From Diaporthe sp. PMI_573 (Eukaryota; Ascomycota; Sordariomycetes; Diaporthales; Diaporthaceae): a stretch of 64,000 bases of DNA. Position 1 is the stretch's first letter. Each line of letters starts with the position of its first letter. Below the pieces are notes generated by a model. The model saw nothing but the letters and a program-made list of their open reading frames with translations. It was not told where the DNA came from and did not search any database. The position numbers were made by a program, and so were the translations under genes. The DNA lies in NCBI GenBank assembly GCA_021399435.1, contig JAJTUP010000007.1, positions 744,001 to 808,000 on the forward strand. The letters are read 5' to 3'. This document shows, in pieces, positions 1-10,408 of this stretch.

Positions 1-1601
1 CTGTCCTTATGCTGCCCACCAGTGGCCCTGTCACCGCTCAGCCTCTGAAGCAGGATGGTCGGCGTGATCCCCTCCCTCAGACTGGCCCGCATATAGAAGT
101 CCTTGGGCTTCAGCGTCAACGTCTGCACGACCTTCATCTCGTAGTTCGGATCGTCCAGCCGCATGTCAAAGTTTTGCAGGATCAGCGCCACCGCAAGCAC
201 AGCCTCCTGCCAGGCAAATGCTCTTCCGATGCAGGCCCTCATTCCAGTTCCAAACGGCTTCCAAGCGTTCTTGGGCAGCTTCTCGAAGTTCTCGTCCAGC
301 ATTCGCTCGGGCTTGAATTCCTCGGCGTCCTCGCCAAACACCTTGGGGTCTTGCATGATCTTCCCTATGAGACACACAATAGACTTGCCCCGCGGAATCT
401 CGTACTTGTGTTTGCTGTCTGGGTCCTTCGCCCCTATGTATACCGTCTCTTCTGTATTCTCAGGCCGGATGGCACGGCTGAAAGCCGGTGCAGTCGGCGT
501 CAGGCGCAGGGTCTCGCGAAGCACGGCGTTGATATACTTCAACTCGTTGACGTGCTTTGGCTCGAGCTTTGAGTTGCCTAACACGCGGTCGACTTCGGCC
601 CGGGCGGCAAAGTAGGCATTCGGGTTCTTGAGGAGCTGGAGGAAGGCGAAGGAGAGCAGTCCAGACGTCGTCTCATGACCTGTGGGTGGTCAGTGTCATT
701 GGTGACCTTATGTGAGACTGTCAACTTACCGGCGATCAGGAAAGTCTGCATGTTTGCAGCAATAAGCTCATCCCTCATAGTCTTTCCAGTCTTGGGGTCC
801 TTGCCATTGATCAAAGAGTTGAGCAGATCCTTCTTCTCGGTGGGGTGGTCCCTTCGATATTGAACCAACTCCTGTGAGGTATTCTCCATGAATTTGACAC
901 TTTGTTTGACCTCCTCGTTGTAAGAGGGGAATAGCCTGGTGATGAGCCCGGCCAGTTGTCCGGAGCTATTCGCCGCACCCAATGTAGTGTTCATAGCTTT
1001 GACAAATGGGTGCATGTCCTCCTGGTAGAACGAGTTGAATCGGAAGTCCATAGCACATAACGCAATGGTGTCTAGCGTCAACCGCGAGAAGTCTTCTGAT
1101 GCTTGAATTTTGTGCGTCGGGCCCTGCCTTGCCCATTTGAGAACTAGTTGTGAAGCAATGTCGTGCATTTCTGTGGCAAGGTTCAGTCAGCGAGCTGCTG
1201 TTCGTATTCTGTAGTTTTCAAGGTGTGTTCTGACCGTCAAACATCTCAGCCACCGCCAGAGGTCCAAAAGCGGGCATGAGGATGCGGTGAGCCTGGCCCC
1301 AATCGTCCTCCTTCTCGCTCTTCTGTGTGAACAGGCCACGAGGTTTGCCAGAAGAGTCCGCCGCGCTGGCCAGCTTGCCGCCGAGCAGCTTGTAGAACCT
1401 TGTTTCATCGCACAGCTCGTCAAATAGGTCAAAGCCACTGACCATGATTGACTCTCGTCCAGGTGCCTTCACCTTAAAGATGGGTCCGTGTATGTCGGCG
1501 ATGCGCTCGATGGCGCGGAGGGGAACTTCATCTTGGAGATCGAAGATGTTGCCGACGAAGGGCAGCCCAGGAGGGCCGCCAATTTCGGTTGGAACAGCCA
1601 T
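1..1601 (-). CDS. CYP505-type cytochrome P450 (partial; C-terminus beyond left edge)
   Basis: Heme-thiolate monooxygenase of the BM3/P450foxy type, which hydroxylates fatty acids near the omega end. Exons on the minus strand are 1601-1235, 1170-730 and 679-1; introns 1234-1171 and 729-680 keep the frame. Visible motifs are the N-terminal GLPFVGNIFDL, the C-helix WGQAHRIL, the I-helix AGHETTSG formed exactly across the second splice junction, ExxR in RETLRL, and the heme loop PFGTGMRACIGRAF. After the P450 domain the frame stays open to base 1 with a linker (ITPTILLQRLSGDRATGG). In CYP505 proteins a linker here leads to an FMN/FAD reductase, so the fused reductase probably lies outside the window. 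The ATG at 1601 is preferred over an upstream in-frame ATG at 1622 because it begins the conserved MAVP start. A TATAAG sits on the minus strand at 1827-1832. Confidence 0.9.
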
Positions 1602-3122
1602 TGTCCACTGGGTTCTCGTCACTGCTCGGGCGAGGTGTTGCTGAAACTTGAAACACCCAACTTACGGCAGAGTGCAGTCTGACCTAGCCAACAAGCCAGG
1701 GAGAGAATCAACAAGAACCAAAGGAAGAGGTGAGAGGGATGCGGAGGTGGCTGATCAAGTTGGGCATAGCTTGGAGGATGACATTTAGAGGCTCACGCCT
1801 GTCAGGCAGGACTCGCGTCCTGGTGGCTTATATGCAAGCCGGAAGGAATCCAGATCAAACACGGGTTCAACGAACTACCACTGCCTACCACTGCCTCAGT
1901 GTCCAATGGAGCTAGTCCACATGCACATGTGAATCCTTAGAGAAGGCGCGACATGCACATGCATGGATTAGCTTTCTTAGAGGCGCAGTCTGGAAGGAGT
2001 GAGTCTACATCTCGGATCGGAGCTAGAGCAGGGGTCATAACGAGAACGAGAACGATGACGACGGCAGCGTTGGTCGTTGAGGCCTGACATCACGCCTTTG
2101 TTCTGCATCCACGACCGCCATTTTCTTGGAAATAAGTGCAAGTGCTGATCATGACGCGGCATTACATGTGATTTTTCCGCCAAACGTACCTACGCTAGGC
2201 CGTCAAAAGAGCACTTTTCTTTGTTCAAACGGCCCGTTCAGCTGCTCTGCACGGTGATGTTTTCCCCGCCAAAAAAGGCCCTCCACAGCAAGTGATGCGA
2301 GGGCGGCACCCTGTGCCAGGGTGGACCCTGTCAGCCGCCTAGCACAAAGCTTGTGTTGTCGTTTCGAACGGGAAAGGAGCCGGGGATTTCGGGATCGCAT
2401 CCCTCCTTCGGGTTCGGTCGAATGTGGCTGATACTTTTTGACTGCAAAGCTCGGATCACACGTCGTCGGGGATAAGATGCACTCCGGTCATGGAGATTGA
2501 TAGGCCTGTTAGTATGTGTAATCAACCACGGCTCACCATATTGATAATATTCAGCCTGCACCTGGTCGAGTTTAGATGTGCGTTCTAACAGCCCAGAAAT
2601 ATTCAAGCTGTTGTTACCCGTGGCTTCCCGACGATTATCGATTACAATATGCGGCAACTTTCGGCTTCGTATGTAAGACACTCTCTCGAAAAACTGCAGA
2701 GATTGAGGCTTGTTGTGCTCATATCGAACAAATACCCAGAAATGGTGAGTCTGATGTGAATAGACAGGCGAGTTCAAACAGGTCTGTCACACTATCCTTC
2801 AGACCTACCCCGGGCTTCAGCCAAATCTTGCCCTGAGCATCGTTTCAGGATTAATTTACGGAGACATTTTCTGTCAAGGGGGTCATTCTCAAGGCTGAAT
2901 ATTTTTTTTCTTCGTCTCCTCTTCGTGTAAGGCAGATCTGTACCAATTTATTTCCGTGGACTGTCAATCATAGTAGATGTCAACTAATTATATATCGTGG
3001 TCATTTTGCAACAACAATGGAGTTGCTGCCTTTTCAGCGAGAATTGATGCTATGTATCTAGTACGAGATTCTATAGTGGTGTTGTAGGATGTCTAACCCG
3101 TATATCGCGCGCCTTGTATACC
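1602..3122. other. Intergenic region, no gene seen
   Basis: Holds the P450 promoter and the 3' side of the hydantoinase gene. Short open frames (the longest 148 codons, minus strand around 2.3-2.8 kb) show no recognisable domain, signal peptide or splice structure. The part from 2880 to 3120 is AT-rich and probably 3' untranslated sequence of the hydantoinase gene. Confidence 0.6.
1827..1832 (-). promoter_or_regulatory. TATA-like element for the CYP505 gene
   Basis: TATAAG on the minus strand, about 226 bp upstream of the P450 start codon. Position is reasonable for a fungal promoter, but there is no further support. Confidence 0.3.
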
Positions 3123-6100
3123 TTAATCGCTTGTATCAAACTCATCTATCACGCTGACGGGTTTCACGAATTTCCCAAGTGGCTGATACTTGAGGTGATG
3201 TATGCCGAAGCCTTCGGGGCCACCAATCTCGACCCCCCTCTCTGAACCTGTCCATCTATCGCTGGCGGCAATTCCCAACACAGTGACAAGCAGACCATAT
3301 CTGTACTCTGGCGTACCGATAGCCTCCCCATTCTGCGCGTCAATGACCGAGATCAAGTCCGGCACAATGCAGAGGACGTCCTCCTGCTTCTCCAGAGCCT
3401 CGCTGTCACCGTCCTTGTTCTCTTGCTCATGCACCTTGATGGCGGCGATATTCTCGTTCTTGAACGGGATTTTGATCGTCCCCTCGAAGCGGCTTCTGCC
3501 ATGTCCGCGTTTCAAGGCGCCAGTGTCCCCTTCCTTGGCCTCAGCCACGTCCATCCCTTCGATAAGACATTCTCCATAGACATGTCCCATCCTCAGCGTC
3601 CTCGTGACGCCAACTATCTTGCCCTTCCACAGGACCTTGGCCGCCCCGCTCCCCCCAACCTCCTTGACGATCTCCTCCGCGACCTCGTCAACCATGTTTG
3701 CCCGCCTCGCCTTCTCCACTGCCCTGCCGATCCTCCACGCCGCAGATATCGTGTGCTCTACGGCCCACCGTCTCGTCTCTGCGCCGGACACGGGACCCTC
3801 GGCACAGCCAGCGTGCGAGCCCATCTGGCTGATGGCAGCCCGCAGCGCCCTCTCGACCTGCAGGTCAGACGTGGCACTGGTCATGATAATGTTGTTCCCG
3901 TTCCCGTCACACATAGACAGTGGACAGAACACGGGCTGCCGCTCGTTGAACACGACAGGCGTGGTCTGCCACTTGGTAGGATATGCCCGTCCCATCCAGT
4001 CCCCGTCGACACACGGCAGGTCCATGTTGACCGACGCCCCGAGGATCATCCCCTGGAGCCCGTTGCCACCGCCGATCTCGAGCGCGATCATGTGCGTCGC
4101 TCTCCCGTCGGCCGGGAGCACCCTGGCCAGCTCCTGCTGCGCCTGCACCATCTCGTCGCCGGCAAGCTTCTCGATCCCCACCGTTGGGCTGCCCATCCCG
4201 CCGCCGCACCCGACCCGGTCCGTGTCCTGCAGGTCGTCAGGCGAGACGACGCGGACGACGGCGCCGGCACGCAGGAGCTGGCGCAGCCGTACCATGTGGG
4301 AGTATGGGGACCCTCCGCCTCCTGTGCCGAGGATGTAGCAGCCTGTGCTTATCCAGGTAACGTCGGTCTCGTTGACGAACCAAGCGCGGTTCTTCACAGT
4401 TGGGCGGTACGTGTTCGGGTCCACGTCCGCTGCCTCTCGCCGCGACTCTGGCTTTTCCGTGCCGTTAGGATCGGCCGTTGTGGACCCATTCATTCGGGCT
4501 TTCTTCTCATACTGGTCCATGTCGTTGAGAGTTGGTTCTTGTCCATTTGTGGGTGGAACAGTGGCGAGATCTGTCCTAGAAAAGTCGAAGTCGCCTGCAG
4601 CGCGGACGATGAAGCGTGTCTTGTTGGCAATATACTGCAATGGGAGCGTCTCCATCTCGACCACCTTGACAGACTCGAGTGATGCACCTGCGGCAACCGT
4701 CTTCTCGGTAACCTCAGCTGAAATCTCCTCCAGCAGCTTCTGTGTCGACTTGCTCTCGGTAGACTTGACCGTGTCTACCACGGCGCTGACTCTCGCCATG
4801 GCCGCTCCGATGGCATTGGCCACTTCTGAGTACCGAGGCTTCAGCACCTTGCTCGCGCCTTTCAGGTCATCGGGAGATATGACGGCTCCTCCACCGACGA
4901 GAAGCACAGGGAGATCCTCGGGAGAAGTCTTCATCATGTCGATGACCTTCTCCAGTTTCTGCTTGATTATGGCTCGAGTCTCGCTAAGCTCATCGTCAGA
5001 AAGCTTGCCCTGGACAAGTGACGAGTCACCAATTTTCACGTCAGGCCTGGCTAGGACGGTTGCATCGGTGGTTGTCAAGACGCCACCTCCAAAGACAACG
5101 GCCTCTTCAGTGAGTTTGTATCCCACAGAGTCCGGTCCCACTGTCGTAGGCCTACCGTCTGCCCCTTTGCGGATGATCGAACCGCCTCCGAGGCCGATAC
5201 TCTTGATATCAGGACACGAGAAGTTCATCCTCACACCAGCCAACTCGCTGTAAGCCGCTTGTTGCCTGGGAAATCCGTTGGCGAGGAGAAGCCCAATATC
5301 AGTAGTCGTCCCGCCGATATCAACGACCATCATCGCCTGGCCTTCCTGTTGCTCCTCACCCTGAATCAGGAAAGCAGCGCCACGCATCGAGTTCGTCGGC
5401 CCGCTGCTAAACGTCCTGATGGGCAGCTTCGCGGCAATCTCCCCTGCGAGTAGGGTGCCATCATTCTGCGTGATGAAAACGGGACAGTCCAACCCCAACT
5501 TCCTCACAGGTTCTTGGAAGGACCGGATCGTCCTACGCGCAAAGGGTAAGATGGCAGCGTTTAGAATCGCGGCGTTCTCCCTCTCCAAAAACCCGAGGTT
5601 GGCAACCTCCTTGCTCAGTACCACATCAACATCCGCGCCGAGAACCTCGCGCACAATCTCCGCGGCCCTCTCCTCCTGCCGGTACACCGTATCGATGGGG
5701 CTGAAGACCCCGTTGACGACCACGGCGCGGATGCCCTTCTCCTGAATAGCCCGGCACTGCTCCCTGACGGCATCCTCGTCGAGCTCCCTGATCAGGACCC
5801 CATCGACCTCGAGCCCGCCCTCGACGCTGGCCCAGTACCCCAGGACCAGGTCGCGCATGTCATCCGGCCAGTCCACGCACGGCGGGGCGTGCTTGCCAAA
5901 GGGCCCCGCGAGCCGAAGCACGGCCACCCTGCACAGCCGCGCCGCGTCCCGCTCCACGACGGCGTTGACGAAGTGCGTCGTGCCGATTGTCACCGAGGCC
6001 ACGTCCGCTGGGTTGATGGGCGGGTCTGAGGCCGTGAACATGTGAGTGATGGCCGCGTTGATGCCATCGCTCGGGTTTGTGGTCGTGGGCGCCTTGTGGT

Positions 6101-6296
6101 GCGCCAGTATTCCCTTGTTGGGCGACGAGGCCTGCGTCGGGTCGATTATGACGCCGTCTGTGTTTGTGCCGCCCACGTCGACGCCGATCCGAAGGCGCTT
6201 GGTTGAATTCGGCCCGGCCATATTGTTGTTTTTGTTGGTGATGCCGCCGTTTGGTCGTGGGTTTGGGGATGTGATTTTCTGAGGATTCGCAAACAT
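3123..6296 (-). CDS. Hydantoinase/oxoprolinase-DUF917 fusion protein
   Basis: Intronless, 1057 aa, cytosolic. Residues about 35-590 are a hydantoinase A / 5-oxoprolinase-type ATP-binding region with the phosphate loop GVDVGGTNTDGV near residue 38 and a second loop VDIGGTTTDIG near 322. A linker rich in charged residues (about 590-640) leads to a DUF917 domain from about 645, with GTGGGGSPY and CGGGMGSP glycine motifs. In bacteria these two parts are usually separate neighbouring genes in hydantoin-use operons; here they form one chain. The likely role is ATP-dependent opening of a hydantoin or related cyclic amide; the substrate cannot be read from sequence. The first ATG is at 6296; a second in-frame ATG (MAGPNSTK) 26 codons later is a possible alternative start. 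It is transcribed away from the NCS1 permease gene with 522 bp between starts, suggesting uptake and breakdown are co-regulated. Confidence 0.88.
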   Translation of the reverse strand: MFANPQKITSPNPRPNGGITNKNNNMAGPNSTKRLRIGVDVGGTNTDGVIIDPTQASSPNKGILAHHKAPTTTNPSDGINAAITHMFTASDPPINPADVASVTIGTTHFVNAVVERDAARLCRVAVLRLAGPFGKHAPPCVDWPDDMRDLVLGYWASVEGGLEVDGVLIRELDEDAVREQCRAIQEKGIRAVVVNGVFSPIDTVYRQEERAAEIVREVLGADVDVVLSKEVANLGFLERENAAILNAAILPFARRTIRSFQEPVRKLGLDCPVFITQNDGTLLAGEIAAKLPIRTFSSGPTNSMRGAAFLIQGEEQQEGQAMMVVDIGGTTTDIGLLLANGFPRQQAAYSELAGVRMNFSCPDIKSIGLGGGSIIRKGADGRPTTVGPDSVGYKLTEEAVVFGGGVLTTTDATVLARPDVKIGDSSLVQGKLSDDELSETRAIIKQKLEKVIDMMKTSPEDLPVLLVGGGAVISPDDLKGASKVLKPRYSEVANAIGAAMARVSAVVDTVKSTESKSTQKLLEEISAEVTEKTVAAGASLESVKVVEMETLPLQYIANKTRFIVRAAGDFDFSRTDLATVPPTNGQEPTLNDMDQYEKKARMNGSTTADPNGTEKPESRREAADVDPNTYRPTVKNRAWFVNETDVTWISTGCYILGTGGGGSPYSHMVRLRQLLRAGAVVRVVSPDDLQDTDRVGCGGGMGSPTVGIEKLAGDEMVQAQQELARVLPADGRATHMIALEIGGGNGLQGMILGASVNMDLPCVDGDWMGRAYPTKWQTTPVVFNERQPVFCPLSMCDGNGNNIIMTSATSDLQVERALRAAISQMGSHAGCAEGPVSGAETRRWAVEHTISAAWRIGRAVEKARRANMVDEVAEEIVKEVGGSGAAKVLWKGKIVGVTRTLRMGHVYGECLIEGMDVAEAKEGDTGALKRGHGRSRFEGTIKIPFKNENIAAIKVHEQENKDGDSEALEKQEDVLCIVPDLISVIDAQNGEAIGTPEYRYGLLVTVLGIAASDRWTGSERGVEIGGPEGFGIHHLKYQPLGKFVKPVSVIDEFDTSD

Positions 6297-6818
6297 CAAA
6301 TCGTCCCTCTCTCTCTCTCGTCAATTCATCCCGAAGTAGGACACCAGAAGGCGCCTTGTATAATCCTTCGCCCCGATCCTGGCCACGGAGGATTCATGGA
6401 TTACGGAGATAACACGGCACCTCCTCTTATCACTACCGCGATCGGCGCTCTCCGCCAAGTGCCGCCCGGCATGCGGGTCCTTTCCGAGAGGAGAAAGCAT
6501 AACGGCTATACGGTGAGTGAACCTGCCAGTGGTGGATATGTAATCTCTTGGTCAAGCCCAGGAGATATGGATGGCAGCGACAGAGTCGTCATTTGCCTAT
6601 CTTTGATGCTCTGGCCTGATTCGTACGAGTCAAATGCCACTGGGCGATATCACCGCCTTCACCCCCTTTGCTGATGAGGGGTTGACATCTCTGATATCTT
6701 GCTTTTCCAAGCTCAAAAATGATACTCCGCTCTTTTACGATTCCCTCCTTCCCCTAAACCTCGCCCTCTGCCATTCTTCTCCCCCAAATATTGACGGCCT
6801 GGGGTTTCGTTCTCAGCT
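6297..6818. promoter_or_regulatory. Divergent promoter between hydantoinase and NCS1 permease genes
   Basis: Shared 522-bp space between two start codons pointing outward. It contains two HGATAR sites 15 bp apart (see separate entry). A CT-rich tract (tctctctctc) lies just upstream of the hydantoinase ATG. Confidence 0.6.
6407..6432. promoter_or_regulatory. Pair of GATA-factor sites (AGATAA / TGATAA)
   Basis: AGATAA on the plus strand at 6407-6412 and TGATAA on the minus strand at 6427-6432. Paired HGATAR sites are the known binding pattern for AreA/NIT2 nitrogen regulators. The location in the promoter shared by a hydantoinase and a nucleobase-type permease fits nitrogen control, but six-base sites also occur by chance. 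Confidence 0.45.
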
Positions 6819-8746
6819 ATGGAAAAAAGCAGTGTAAAAGCACGACTAGGGTGGGTCAAGGAAAAGGTGCGGCTGCACGGCGACGAGACCCGGCACGAGC
6901 AAACCGATTCTTGGTCGAACAGAGACCTGATCCCTCTGCCCCCAGAGAGGAGAACATGGAGTACGCCAAACGCAAGACCCAGTTCATTCTAGCTCAGCTG
7001 CTGACAGCTCTCTCGCGCATCCAGACTGGTTCCTTTTCTTCGGATATTGGACCATCTCCAGCCTTAACATCAGCAATTGGCAGTCCCCCAACACATTCCT
7101 GACCCAGGGCCTCTCAGTCTCCCAGTCGATGGCAGTCATCATCGTCGGCCGGCTACTCATATCCCTCTTTTCGACCCTGATCGCCTGGTGCGGACTCACC
7201 TGGCACATCGGCTTCACAATCCAGAACCGGTTCTCCTGGGGTCTCCGGGCGAGTTATATCCCCCTGATCCAGCGCATCCGTCAGTGCCATTCCTTCCCTT
7301 TCATGGATCCCCGTCTTTCATGTTTTGGAATGTTCCAGATTGTATGTCACTTTAGGCTCCGGAGCAGGTGGCTAACACGCAGAAGTTCTCAACTTTATCT
7401 GGAATGCGATTCAATGCTGGAACGGGGGCAGGCTGGCGACCGTATGTCTGACAGCCATCTGGCCCAGCTTCGCCGAGATGCCCGAGTTCCTGCCCGCGAG
7501 CATGGCGGCCATCACCACAGGCTACCAGTTTGTGGGTTTCATCGTCTTCTGGACAATTTCGACCCCGTTCTTGTTCATCCGCCCGGAGAAGTTCAAGTGG
7601 CCGTTCCGCGTCACTAGCATCTACTGCGGCATCGGCATGCTCTGCATGATGACCTGGGCACTCGTCACGGCTAAGGGTGTCGGGCCCCTGATGACTCAGG
7701 GGCAGAATGTCCCCAGCGGGTGGAAGAATTCGTCGTGGCTTATGATGGCGGGCATCAACCAGATGCTTGGAGGGATTGCGGCAGGGATCACCAACTCGAG
7801 CGACTTCAGTCGTTACGCAAAGGGGCCGAAGCACTATGTTGGAGGCACTATCCTTTCTGCTTGGATTGTCGGAGTGCTTGTCTCATTCATTGGTTTGGTG
7901 ACCACGTCTGCTTCCCAAAAGATATACGGCGAAGTTTACTGGAATCCACCGGATTTGTTGATGGTCATGATGGACAATGGTCATGGATCCTCCAAAGCAC
8001 GGGCTGGTGTGTTCTTTCTGGCCTTTGGGTTCGCATTGACAGCCTGCTTCGAGAATATCTGCGGCAATGCCGTGGCTGGGGGCATCGATCTTGCGGGTCT
8101 GTTCCCCCGCTACATAGACATCCGTCGGGGCGCCATCATCACATTCGTGGCCGCCTGGATCTGCCAGCCTTGGCAACTCATCAACAGGGCGGCGACCTTT
8201 GTCAGTGTGCTCAGCTCATTCTCGGTCTTTCTGAGCCCGATTATCGGCATCATGGCAACGGACTTCCTCGTGCTGAGAAGAGGGAAGATCCAACTCAGTC
8301 ACCTGTACCGCACCAACGACACGTCATACTGGTTCTTCCACGGCGTCAATTGGAGGGCCATCGTTGCTTGGCTATGTGGCTGGGCTCCTACGGTGGGTGG
8401 TCTAGTCCTGACGGCAGGCGGAAATACGGGTGGGCCCAAGGCATTGTATCAACTGTACTATATGGCTTTCCTGGTCGGTAAGTGTACCCGGCTTAATACC
8501 TTCTACTGGCTAAGATACTCACACAAACGGACAGGCTTCTTTATTAGTGCTTCTATCTTCTTCGCCCTCAATAAGCTCTTTCCAGTTCCCGGTATGGGCG
8601 AGTATGACGAGGTGGATTATTATGGCACGTTCACAAGTCGAGAGGTTGAAAAATGGGGCGTTATTCCTATTGATCAGGTGCCTGTTGTTGATGGAGACGA
8701 CGGCAGTGAATCGCAGGTTCAGGAGACATTCCACAAGAAGGACTAG
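6819..8746 (+). CDS. NCS1-family permease (nucleobase/hydantoin/allantoin type)
   Basis: Twelve-helix plasma-membrane symporter for purines, pyrimidines, allantoin or hydantoin. Exons 6819-6960, 7025-7279, 7383-8477 and 8535-8746 give 567 aa. Supporting motifs are the N-terminal PPERRTW before helix 1, SNWQSPNTFLTQGLS, WNAIQCWNGG, and GGIAAGITNSSDFSRYA, the NCS1 signature in which the Asn/Ser/Asp region lines the substrate site. The acceptor of intron 2 can be at 7382 or 7385; both stay in frame. Intron 3 (8478-8534) is exactly 57 nt with no stop, so retention would add 19 residues. The gene points away from the fused hydantoinase, so hydantoin or a relative is a plausible cargo; this is inference from position. 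Confidence 0.88.
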
Positions 8747-8965
8747 ATGGGACATGCTTCAAGAGAGTGTATTATGTCGTATAATGGCGTATAGCTGTGG
8801 ACTCGGATGTGCTCACGAAAACAATTTTTGTTATAACAACATCCTGCCCGTCTCCGATGAGCTTTGAAACCCATGTTCACTGTGAAGATCACAATCTTGG
8901 ATCCTTTCCCCGAATACTTAAACCTAACACTGCTTCACATTGTCCACCTGCCTCTCTTCCAAATT

Positions 8966-10408
8966 TTACGGAGTCCTCGGCTTGACTCTAACCTTCAACC
9001 CAACAGGCCTGTAGTTGAACCAGCCGTCCTGGTGTCCATCCAGCTTGAAGTCCGGGTCCACCATCTCAAAGTCACATTCCCGGATCAGCATCGCCGTGAC
9101 GACCATGTTGAACTGCCACGCCCAGTGCTTGCCGATACACTCCCTCTTCCCGTTGCCGAACCACTTCTTCACGCCAGAAGGTAGTTCCCCAAACGCTTGG
9201 CCCATCATCCGCTCAGGCTTGAAGGCAAGGGGATCGTCAAAGACCGAAGGGTCGCGGTTCGCACCCGCCAGGACGAGGATCATGGCCTGGTCGTGGGCGA
9301 TCTGATATTTGCCGCCCGCGAGGAGCACGGGGCTCTTGTCCGCGTCGCCGCCGGGCCCCTTGGGCCTGGGAACCGGCTCGATGTTGAAGCCCGGCGCCGC
9401 GAAGCTCAGCCTCAGGGACTCGCGGACGATGCCCTCGATGTACTTGAGCTGCGGGAGATGCTCGGCTCGGATCTGCGCCGCGTCGCCTGCTGCCCCTGCC
9501 GCGCCGGACCAGGGGCCGACGACCCGGTCCAGCTCCTCCCTGGCCTTGGCGATGCACTCCTTGTTCTGGAGGAGGAGGTAGATCTCGCTGCCAAGCATGC
9601 ATGGCGCCGTGGAGCTCCCGATTGGCATGCTCACGATCTCATCCACGACCTGACTTTCAGTCAGTCCCTTGCCTGTCTGGTTGTCTTTTCCTTCCATCAA
9701 GGCCCAGAGTATGTCCCGGCGGCTCGTGGGGTTCTGCTTTCTGTAGGACACAAGATCCGCAGCGTAGTCCTCACGCATGACCTTGATCGCCTTCTTGAAC
9801 TTGCCGCCATACAGTAGCCAGTTGAGTAGCCCCGGCCTCGTGGGCCTCTTCATTGCCTCCCCAGTGCTGTCCTCCATGCCCTGCAGCATGGAGTGGCTCT
9901 CAGGGGCAGTGATGCAGTTCAGCTTCTTGCCGAACATGGTCAGCGTCGTGGCCTCGAGGTTGAGGCGGTTCAGCTCGTCCATCAGGTCGACTCCGCCATT
10001 GGACTCGCCAAGCCCCTTCCACTTCGCGATCAACTCGCCGGTGCAGCCGACAACCTCGTCGCACCACCCCCTCACGGAGTCAGGCGTCAGGCTCGGCGCG
10101 ACGATGCGGTGCGCGACGCCCCACATCTCCTCGTGGTCGAACGCCGTGAAGAGCGCGTCGTGCACCGCGCTCCGGATCTCCACGATCGGCCCGCCCACAT
10201 ATTTGCGGAAGCGCTTCTCGTCGCAGATCTCCTCGGCCAGGGCGGCGCCTGCAACAAACACGATTGTTTTACCGAGCACCTTGATCTGGAATATCTCGCC
10301 GTATTTCTCCGACAGGCGCTGCAGGGACTGCCATGTGTTGGATGGGTTGACGTCCAGGATGTTGCCCACCAGAGGAAGGCCTTTCGGCTGGGGGATTGGT
10401 TGAGACAT
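8966..10408 (-). CDS. CYP505-like cytochrome P450 without reductase domain
   Basis: Intronless, 480 aa, ending about 45 residues after the heme loop, so no fused reductase. ExxR is present (RESLRL, about residue 330), as is the heme loop FGNGKRECIG (about 421-430, Cys ligand). The N-terminus (PKGLPLVGNILDV) lacks a membrane anchor, as in CYP505 and BM3 relatives. The I-helix reads PIGSSTAPC (about 263-271): the usual acidic residue before the Thr is Ser, so proton delivery or the reaction may differ from classic hydroxylation. The start at 10408 is the first ATG; an upstream in-frame codon is GTG. Its 3' end converges on the NCS1 gene (219 bp apart). An electron donor must be supplied in trans, for example by a microsomal reductase. 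Confidence 0.88.
   Translation of the reverse strand: MSQPIPQPKGLPLVGNILDVNPSNTWQSLQRLSEKYGEIFQIKVLGKTIVFVAGAALAEEICDEKRFRKYVGGPIVEIRSAVHDALFTAFDHEEMWGVAHRIVAPSLTPDSVRGWCDEVVGCTGELIAKWKGLGESNGGVDLMDELNRLNLEATTLTMFGKKLNCITAPESHSMLQGMEDSTGEAMKRPTRPGLLNWLLYGGKFKKAIKVMREDYAADLVSYRKQNPTSRRDILWALMEGKDNQTGKGLTESQVVDEIVSMPIGSSTAPCMLGSEIYLLLQNKECIAKAREELDRVVGPWSGAAGAAGDAAQIRAEHLPQLKYIEGIVRESLRLSFAAPGFNIEPVPRPKGPGGDADKSPVLLAGGKYQIAHDQAMILVLAGANRDPSVFDDPLAFKPERMMGQAFGELPSGVKKWFGNGKRECIGKHWAWQFNMVVTAMLIRECDFEMVDPDFKLDGHQDGWFNYRPVGLKVRVKPRTP

Noticed and set aside
3423..4682. 419-codon open frame on the plus strand
   Set aside because: Antisense to the hydantoinase gene in a GC-rich coding region; no family-like features.
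7720..8481. 253-codon open frame on the plus strand
   Set aside because: Other-frame shadow of the NCS1 permease exon 3.
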